This document shows, in pieces, positions 1 to 5,348 of a stretch of 6,427 bases of DNA. Each line of letters opens with the position of its first letter. Position 1 is the stretch's first letter. The position numbers were made by a program, and so were the translations under genes. The notes under the pieces are model-generated. The model had not been told where the DNA came from, did not search any database, and saw nothing but the letters and a program-made list of their open reading frames with translations. The stretch is from positions 1 through 6,427 of the forward strand of contig JALSNT010000641.1 in NCBI GenBank assembly GCA_026986885.1, read 5' to 3'. This DNA comes from Desulfobulbaceae bacterium (GTDB lineage: Bacteria; Desulfobacterota; Desulfobulbia; Desulfobulbales; Desulfobulbaceae).

Positions 1-1428
1 AGCGACAAAGGTTCCTCGGGGAGAAATATCAAGGGCCTGCTCCAACTCACCCCCTGACATCTTTTCTTCAACCGCCAACTGTCCAAGAGAGCTGACAACG
101 GTATCAACGGCTATGGAATTAACCGATTCGGGAATGGGTATGGGTTCACGCTTTCCCCGCTTGTCCGGCTCACCCAGCTTCATTCGGATCAGGTCTAATT
201 TCAGACGACTGTCGGTTTCGCTGACTCCACAGATTCCCACGGGTGAGGCCATGAGCAGAAACTGGACGCCTTCTTTTTCCGCTTCCCGGATATTGCGTTG
301 ATTGGCAGGCATTTCTATGCGGGCGCGGGGATAAATGACGGTAACCTGCTGCACCCCCAGCCGCCGCAGACTGCGCGCGACCTCCATGGCAATATTGTTA
401 CCGCCGATAACAGCAGCACTCTCTCCCAGATCAAGTTTTGCCCCCTCGTTGACCTGGTGCAAAAAACGGGTTGCGCTGTACACGTGGGCACGGTCCGTAC
501 AGGGGATATGCATGGGCTGATCAATACCGGCACCGATGGCGATAAAGGTGGCAGCAAAGCCCATATCCCGTAGATCCTGAAGGGTAAAATCATGGCCCCA
601 TCGTTGGCTGAGCCGTATATTAATACCCATTTTCAGGATGGTATTAATCTCATAGTTGAGAACGTCCTTGGGAATTTTGTATTCAGGAAAGCCGTAACGA
701 AGGGCTCCGCCAAGCTGGGATTCGGATTCAAAGATCGTCACATCATGCCCTTTACGGGTCAAAAAAAAGGCAGCCGTCAGACCAGCCGGACCACCACCGA
801 TAACGGCGATTCGCTTGCCGGTTGCTTTATCTTTGGGAATACCCAGATTGATTTTGCCGGCCATGCACCAGTCGGCCACAAAACGTTTGAGGTGGTTTAT
901 GGAGACCGGTTCATCGACAAGGATTCGACGGCAGCGGGTTTCACAAAATCGGGGACAGACCCGGCCCACGGAAAAGGGAACAGGATTACGTTCCATGATG
1001 AGTCGCAGGGCTTCTTCATATTCACCCCTGGCCACATGGGCGATATAGCCCTGAACATTGATCTGTCCGGGACAGGTCAGATTGCAGGGAGCCTTGCAGT
1101 CACCAAAATGGGTCTGGGAAAAGGTGGCCAGCCGTTGCTGTCGATGGGCAATGACAGCATTGGAATTGGTCTGGATAACCATCTTATCCTGCGCCAGGGT
1201 AACGCAGGCACGAAAGAGTCCATCGGTGGCCAGGGTTGGACGCAGGTTGAAATTTTCATAGTCGGCAATCTGTACCACACAGATTTCACACGGTTGATCC
1301 GGGATGGTACCCTTGATATAACAGAGCGTAGGTATGGGCAGCCCGGAACGTTTTGCTACTTCCAGGATAGTCAATCCCTTTTCGGCGACTATTTCATTGT
1401 CGTCAATGGTGACGGTAACTGTGGCCAT
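1..1428 (-). CDS. [2Fe-2S] ferredoxin-domain / GltD-like NAD(P)H:FAD oxidoreductase fusion, 3' end outside window
   Basis: The frame is open for 476 codons from ATG at 1428 to the window edge with no stop. Residues 1-~95 resemble the N-terminal [2Fe-2S] domain of NuoG and NAD-linked formate dehydrogenases, with Cys36, Cys47, Cys50 and probably Cys75. Residues ~105-185 match the GltD/dihydropyrimidine dehydrogenase Fe-S domain: GDCKAPC...CP (Cys111, 115, 119) and GRVCPRFCETRC (Cys158, 162, 166). A Rossmann FAD site follows (VIGGGPAGL, 209-217; Glu234), then a second nucleotide site (VIGGNNIAMEVAR, 340-352). VSSLGQ near 445-450 matches the usual AIGQ region, so roughly 100 residues should be missing. 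From the family I expect NAD(P)H electrons to pass via FAD to Fe-S centres in the cytoplasm; the partner is unknown. An in-frame stop lies ten codons upstream with no other start between, and the Shine-Dalgarno is poor, so translation may be weak or coupled. It follows acsC by 80 bp, probably in the same operon. Annotation pipelines might call it glutamate synthase small subunit, but no GltB is visible. Confidence 0.9.
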   Translation of the reverse strand, partial: MATVTVTIDDNEIVAEKGLTILEVAKRSGLPIPTLCYIKGTIPDQPCEICVVQIADYENFNLRPTLATDGLFRACVTLAQDKMVIQTNSNAVIAHRQQRLATFSQTHFGDCKAPCNLTCPGQINVQGYIAHVARGEYEEALRLIMERNPVPFSVGRVCPRFCETRCRRILVDEPVSINHLKRFVADWCMAGKINLGIPKDKATGKRIAVIGGGPAGLTAAFFLTRKGHDVTIFESESQLGGALRYGFPEYKIPKDVLNYEINTILKMGINIRLSQRWGHDFTLQDLRDMGFAATFIAIGAGIDQPMHIPCTDRAHVYSATRFLHQVNEGAKLDLGESAAVIGGNNIAMEVARSLRRLGVQQVTVIYPRARIEMPANQRNIREAEKEGVQFLLMASPVGICGVSETDSRLKLDLIRMKLGEPDKRGKREPIPIPESVNSIAVDTVVSSLGQLAVEEKMSGGELEQALDISPRGTFVA

Positions 1429-1508
1429 AAATAAATCAGGGTAAAAATTAACTGATCAAAAAATGGAGCTGCAAGGCTTCATTTCCATGTCGGTTCATGC
1501 CCTGTTTC
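1429..1508. other. acsC to flavoprotein intergenic gap
   Basis: This is an 80-bp A+T-rich spacer. On the coding (minus) strand there is no purine-rich Shine-Dalgarno at the usual distance from the ATG at 1428. A 5-bp inverted repeat (tccat at 1484-1488 with atgga at 1463-1467) followed by a run of six T on the minus strand faintly resembles a terminator, but the stem is too short to call. I see no convincing promoter. The same orientation and short distance fit co-transcription of acsC and the flavoprotein gene. Confidence 0.5.
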
Positions 1509-2861
1509 TCAGGAAGCCGGTTTCCATTCTTTGAGAAATGCCGGTAAATGGCCGGCCTCACGAGGCCCGATAATGATTTTCCAGTCGGGCAGCTCTTCTT
1601 CCAGCTCACCCTTGATGGTTGCGAGGTAGCCGGGAATAATCAGTTCCCGGTGTTTGACCTTATCGGCTATACCGGATTTGTTGACAAAGGCGGCGATCAG
1701 ATCGGCGCCGAACTTACCGGCGGCCCAGGCGGTGAGTACCGACAACCCTTCCGTATCCTTGATAAGCAGCCAAGACGGTACCTTTGAACCTTCGATCTCC
1801 CCGGAAACAATAAAATAGGTGAGCGAGAAGTTACAGGTGATGAGAACCGGTGAATTTTCATCCGGACCGCTGATGGGATAGATATCCTCCTGGACAACCA
1901 TGGGCCGCTGCGGGTCGGTATAAAGATTAAGCTGTTCGAGCAGCAGGGGAAAAAGCACGTCACCCTGAATATCGGACAGCACGACAATACCGGCATATTT
2001 GGCCATCAGGACGGAAGCAATCATCGTCTCCATCATCAGGTCATCGGTCATTTCGCAGGGAAAGGTTATGGTCGGGAATCCCAGTGGTTTAAACTTTTCC
2101 TTGATCGCCGATCGCCGGGCAACAATATTATCTTCAAAGCAGCCACGCATAGTTCTGGCACCGGTATCAATAATCATTTCTTTGATACCTGCATCGATCA
2201 ATTTTCCTGAAAGCTCAACCAACTCACTAATGTCGTTGCCCTTGACGCCCAGGGGAGCTTTTGTCTCTTTTGCCAGCGTAACAAACTCTTCAAGATTTTC
2301 TCCGGTCGCTCCATAGAGCAGGGGAATACGCTCGCCGCAGGCAGCAGCGGCGGCCTTCATGTTATCCGGATTTTCCGACATCAGAATAACAGCGGCCTTG
2401 GGCAGTTTTTCAATGACTTTTTCGGTCAGGGCGGTAAAGGCCGCACCGTCACCCGTATCCTGGACCGCAACAAGATTGGCCCGCATATGGACACCGACGC
2501 GCTCATATTCCATGGCGTTAAATCGTTCAATCTTACCGTCAATTGATAGCGCATCCTCGTCGGCCTTCATCAGGATGGCGATACCGGTTGCATGTTCAAA
2601 ACGCTTTTCATGACGAAAGAGACACGTCTCACCACCGGAAACAAATGTCGAATCACCAGAGCCGATGGTAATTGTGCGAATAGGTGGGGCGGAGGCTTCT
2701 CCAATAGTCGCTTTTGCCTCATCACTGACGTAGGGGCAAGCTTCCACTTCAGCCTGACCGGCGGCAACTTTCATGGCAAAGGCCAGACAGGTGGGGATGC
2801 CGCATTCGCCGCAATTCTTCTTGGGCAGCATCTTAAGAATCTGAATACCGGTTAGCGCCAT
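1509..2861 (-). CDS. acsC: Corrinoid/iron-sulfur protein large (gamma) subunit, AcsC
   Basis: This 450-residue protein is close to the usual bacterial AcsC length (about 446 in Moorella). The N-terminus carries the [4Fe-4S] motif Cys17-x2-Cys20-x4-Cys25-x16-Cys42, the cluster that reductively reactivates Co(II)-cobalamin. The middle (about 90-320) is a TIM barrel and the C-terminal domain (about 325-450) is the cobalamin-binding part, with family-typical stretches such as NFSLTYF (344-350), GSKVPSWLL, DTEGLSVLTAWAAGKFGAD and GPREAGHLPAFLKEW. With AcsD it forms the cytoplasmic heterodimer that carries the methyl group from methyl-tetrahydrofolate (via the AcsE methyltransferase) to AcsB. The start is supported by AGGAGG nine bases upstream and by the Fe-S motif falling at the family's positions; the stop is TGA. 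It lies 199 bp downstream of acsB, separated by a terminator-like hairpin, so it may be differentially expressed. Confidence 0.97.
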   Translation of the reverse strand: MALTGIQILKMLPKKNCGECGIPTCLAFAMKVAAGQAEVEACPYVSDEAKATIGEASAPPIRTITIGSGDSTFVSGGETCLFRHEKRFEHATGIAILMKADEDALSIDGKIERFNAMEYERVGVHMRANLVAVQDTGDGAAFTALTEKVIEKLPKAAVILMSENPDNMKAAAAACGERIPLLYGATGENLEEFVTLAKETKAPLGVKGNDISELVELSGKLIDAGIKEMIIDTGARTMRGCFEDNIVARRSAIKEKFKPLGFPTITFPCEMTDDLMMETMIASVLMAKYAGIVVLSDIQGDVLFPLLLEQLNLYTDPQRPMVVQEDIYPISGPDENSPVLITCNFSLTYFIVSGEIEGSKVPSWLLIKDTEGLSVLTAWAAGKFGADLIAAFVNKSGIADKVKHRELIIPGYLATIKGELEEELPDWKIIIGPREAGHLPAFLKEWKPAS

Positions 2862-2870
2862 TGTCTCTTT

Positions 2871-2876
2871 CCTCCT
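2871..2876 (-). promoter_or_regulatory. Ribosome binding site of acsC
   Basis: The minus strand reads AGGAGG, a full anti-16S match, with a nine-base spacer to the ATG at 2861. It is the strongest ribosome binding site in the window and fixes the acsC start. Confidence 0.9.
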
Positions 2877-2929
2877 TATGCGTATCTCAAAAACCGGACC
2901 GGAATTGTTCCTTACCGGAAACTCATAAC

Positions 2930-2997
2930 AAAAAAATTAAAACCTGAATTGAGCGCCTAATGCAGGTAAAACGTGCCTGAATTGCGCTCAATTCAGG
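2930..2997 (-). terminator. Terminator- or attenuator-like hairpin between acsB and acsC
   Basis: On the minus strand a perfect 14-bp inverted repeat (CCTGAATTGAGCGC at 2997-2984 and GCGCTCAATTCAGG at 2956-2943, 27-nt loop) is followed at once by TTTTAATTTTTTT (2942-2930). A stem plus U-rich tract is the layout of an intrinsic terminator. The upstream arm can instead pair with CAATTCAGG at 2984-2976, giving a 9-bp stem with the 4-nt loop AGCG. The two structures exclude each other, as in an attenuator. The loop is longer than in a classical terminator and the outer stem is only moderately G+C rich, so read-through is likely. Function is inferred. It could instead be an mRNA processing or stability element that sets acsB levels relative to acsC. 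Confidence 0.6.
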
Positions 2998-3017
2998 AAT
3001 ACGTAAATTTACGTATT
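2998..3017. repeat. 20-bp perfect palindrome abutting the hairpin
   Basis: The sequence AATACGTAAA followed by its exact complement TTTACGTATT forms an uninterrupted 20-bp palindrome centred between 3007 and 3008, with two TACGTA cores. It ends where the 14-bp inverted repeat of the terminator-like element begins. Such symmetry suits a binding site for a dimeric regulator or a second RNA hairpin, but no regulator can be named. It lies 44 bp past the acsB stop and 136 bp before the acsC start. Confidence 0.6.
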
Positions 3018-3060
3018 TGATACCCTGTGCCATATCTGCAGTTTCATTATTTCCGGATAA

Positions 3061-5268
3061 TCAGCCGATGGCCTCATCCATTTCAAGAGCTGGATGACCT
3101 TTCTCCTTCAGGAAGACAATGATTTCCTCTTCGGTGGTTCCCTGCTCTTCCGTGGCAATCATATCAAAGAGTTCCGGCATACCGATCTCTTCACACCGCT
3201 GCCGCAGTTTTTCAGCGATTTCCTCTTTCAGCATCTTGGGCATCCAGACGACACGCTTGAGTCCGCCTTCCGCCATAAACAGTTTGCGACTGGTCATGTA
3301 ATGCTTGGAAACACCCATAAAGCCTGGAGTCTGCATACCACCACCGGCCATGCCGGCCAGGGTGGTGAACTTCATACCCGACGGGGTCATTCCACGAAAA
3401 TCCCGGTTGACAACCATGATACCATTGCACTGGGGAAGCATGGCGGCAATGGCTTCAAAACAGCCGCATGCGGTCATGGGATTATTCATCAGGGAGTAAC
3501 AGCTCACCTCGGTAACCGCACCACGGGAGGCCTGGGCAACAAATTCATTGATTCCAGTATAATAACCGTTGGCCTCATCCGTACACTCACCTTTGGCAAT
3601 GGGCTGATTGGGACCGGTGGGGTTGATCTGGTAGGAGGCCTTGCCGTCGAGCCAGTTGTAGGCGCCGCACATGCCGATGCGTTCGGGAGTAATGACACAG
3701 ACATGGCTTGGGGCAAAGGACTGACACAGGGTACAGGAGTAAAAGACATCCTCTGTTTCATCGGTCATGGAGCCAAGACGGAGATCACGATCGGCATAGA
3801 CCTGTTTGGCCAGCGCCATAACCTCTTCAACCTTGTCCTGAACCGTATAAATTTTCACCTGAACCTTGTCGAGGATTGCCCCGAATTCCTGATGCAGTTT
3901 ACCGTGCAGCACCACGCCTAAATGTTTAAAGGAAAAACCCTTTTCCACGGCGGCTTTACCAATACGGATCCACATGATATTACGCTGGCCGATATGCATG
4001 ATTCCCTGAATATAGTTCATCAGATGATGGAACTGGCGCTCCAGGATAGGTTCAAAATCCGATTGCATTTCCCGGCCGGCAACCTCGACCAGTATACCGA
4101 TCGGCAGGTTCTGTCCCTCTTCAATGTCGGCAATGTCCGGCCCCTCCATGATAATAAGCCCGTCTTCAACTTCATCCATTTCTTTGGAAACCAGCAGCTC
4201 AACACCGGTTGTCCGGCCGCCGCCGCATTCCATGTACAGGTCATCCTTGCGGATACGTTCGCCTTCAAAGGCAGGGCCAAAGGCCATGGGAATGTCGATT
4301 TTGGTGACGCTTACCTTCAGGCCGCGCACTTCAATGGCCTTCTGCACGATCTCATCATGGGGCACATTGGAGACCACATGTTCGTAGGTACAGATGCCGG
4401 TGGGCAGGATTTCGGGAATATCATAGTCGGAAATAGTAGGAAAACCCCAGTTAATGGCCCCGGCGGCATTGGCGTACCATTCATCGGAAACAGGACCGAA
4501 TGCCATGACAAAGGCAAAGGTCCGATCCTTGTTATAGAGCAGGTTACCTCTGTAATCTCCGGGTTTGATACCGCCGAATGCCAGGGCAACCCGGCAGGCA
4601 AAGCCGATGGCAAAGACAGCCGAGGTATAAGATTTGCCAAAGGGAACCAGCCGGGTACCCCAGCCGACCTGGACATCATTGTCGACCAGCAGCTCGGCCA
4701 TGTTTTTCCCCTCGCTTTGATCATGCATGAAAATGTAGAGATTCTTTTCCTGCAGCTCCAGGGCAATTTTAGAAGCAACCTCTTTATCAGTCGGCGTCCC
4801 CATGATGGCGGCAAATCCGGGGGCGGTGCCGTCGACAAACTCAACGCCGCGTTTGCGAAAAATAACGTCATCGGCAGCGCCTAAAAAGAGATTATCGTCT
4901 GTGGGATCTTCCGACCTGGTATAAAAATTCGGTTCATTGAGATAGCGTATGGCCTCATACATCTCCTCGGCAAAAAGGGTTGCCATCCCGGCATCAAGTG
5001 CCGGCGCAAGATAGGGGAGCCAGATATCTTCCGTCACCACTGCCGGCAGCAAACCACGGCATTCCTGAAAAATATCCTTCATGTCACCGAGTTTTTCCAC
5101 CTTGGCGCCCAGCATTGAATAGATAATAGGCAGAAAATAGGCGGTGTTGGGGAAGGAAACCTCCTGCTCGGGTCCATACTTGACCAGGGCCTCCTCAAAA
5201 CTTTCCTCGGCCATATCAATAATGTTCTTGGCACCACGAATCGCTGCAGAACAGATAATCTTCGACAT
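3061..5268 (-). CDS. acsB: Acetyl-CoA synthase (CODH/ACS beta subunit), AcsB
   Basis: This 735-residue protein is the bacterial form (Moorella about 729; archaeal CdhC lacks the N-terminal domain). It condenses CO, a methyl group from the corrinoid protein and CoA into acetyl-CoA, reversibly, in the cytoplasm. The A-cluster is complete: Cys512, Cys515, Cys524 and Cys534 (C-x2-C-x8-C-x9-C) for the [4Fe-4S] cube, and Cys601-Gly602-Cys603 for the distal nickel. All sit six residues beyond Moorella Cys506/509/518/528 and Cys595/597. Phe518, three after Cys515, matches the active-site Phe512. The N-terminal domain (about 1-315) carries the gas tunnel and CODH-contact surface in the family; the middle domain includes ECGGGRTTGVELL. 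The ATG has AGGAG eight bases upstream; the stop is TGA. The gene sits 80 bp after acsD. Its partner CODH subunit (acsA) is not in the window. Confidence 0.98.
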   Translation of the reverse strand: MSKIICSAAIRGAKNIIDMAEESFEEALVKYGPEQEVSFPNTAYFLPIIYSMLGAKVEKLGDMKDIFQECRGLLPAVVTEDIWLPYLAPALDAGMATLFAEEMYEAIRYLNEPNFYTRSEDPTDDNLFLGAADDVIFRKRGVEFVDGTAPGFAAIMGTPTDKEVASKIALELQEKNLYIFMHDQSEGKNMAELLVDNDVQVGWGTRLVPFGKSYTSAVFAIGFACRVALAFGGIKPGDYRGNLLYNKDRTFAFVMAFGPVSDEWYANAAGAINWGFPTISDYDIPEILPTGICTYEHVVSNVPHDEIVQKAIEVRGLKVSVTKIDIPMAFGPAFEGERIRKDDLYMECGGGRTTGVELLVSKEMDEVEDGLIIMEGPDIADIEEGQNLPIGILVEVAGREMQSDFEPILERQFHHLMNYIQGIMHIGQRNIMWIRIGKAAVEKGFSFKHLGVVLHGKLHQEFGAILDKVQVKIYTVQDKVEEVMALAKQVYADRDLRLGSMTDETEDVFYSCTLCQSFAPSHVCVITPERIGMCGAYNWLDGKASYQINPTGPNQPIAKGECTDEANGYYTGINEFVAQASRGAVTEVSCYSLMNNPMTACGCFEAIAAMLPQCNGIMVVNRDFRGMTPSGMKFTTLAGMAGGGMQTPGFMGVSKHYMTSRKLFMAEGGLKRVVWMPKMLKEEIAEKLRQRCEEIGMPELFDMIATEEQGTTEEEIIVFLKEKGHPALEMDEAIG

Positions 5269-5276
5269 CGATATAA

Positions 5277-5281
5277 CTCCT
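5277..5281 (-). promoter_or_regulatory. Ribosome binding site of acsB
   Basis: The minus strand reads AGGAG with an eight-base spacer to the ATG at 5268, supporting that start. A small A+T-only-loop inverted repeat (gaata at 5282-5286, tattc at 5293-5297) lies directly upstream but is probably too weak to mask the site. Confidence 0.85.
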
Positions 5282-5298
5282 GAATATTTTTTTATTCT

Positions 5299-5343
5299 TT
5301 ATGCGTATTCCAGGTCATTCATGAAGGACAAGCCGTTACGCAT
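5299..5343. repeat. Inverted repeat in the acsD-acsB gap, sharing a 10-mer with the acsC leader
   Basis: atgcgta at 5301-5307 and tacgcat at 5337-5343 form a perfect 7-bp inverted repeat separated by 29 bases. The left copy belongs to the 10-mer TTATGCGTAT (5299-5308, plus strand), which recurs exactly at 2876-2885 just upstream of the acsC ribosome binding site. There is no T-tract directly after it that would make a strong terminator. A chance match cannot be excluded; a shared operator or leader element is possible. Confidence 0.35.
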
Positions 5344-5348
5344 CCGGA

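Noticed and set aside
1..1428. Flavoprotein gene as a plain glutamate synthase small subunit (gltD)
   Set aside because: It carries an extra N-terminal [2Fe-2S] domain absent from GltD and sits in an acs cluster with no glutamate synthase large subunit in view.
592..1434. 280-codon open frame on the plus strand
   Set aside because: It lies wholly opposite the flavoprotein gene, whose minus-strand frame has clear Fe-S and Rossmann motifs; its translation shows no recognisable family and is a codon-bias shadow.
1463..1488. Possible terminator after acsC (5-bp stem followed by six T on the minus strand)
   Set aside because: The stem is only five mostly A/T pairs with a 16-nt loop, too weak to call, and the downstream gene is close and codirectional.
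2862..3060. A sigma-70 promoter or a known riboswitch (such as cobalamin) in the acsB-acsC gap
   Set aside because: No convincing -35/-10 pair at proper spacing was found, and the gap lacks a B12-box-like conserved element; only the inverted repeats are supportable.
4317..4871. 184-codon minus-strand frame inside acsB
   Set aside because: It is an out-of-frame overlap of the intact AcsB coding sequence with no independent motif support.
3094..4884. Two long plus-strand open frames (275 and 320 codons) opposite acsB
   Set aside because: Both are antisense to the strongly conserved AcsB sequence, abut each other in the same shadow frame and have no family features.
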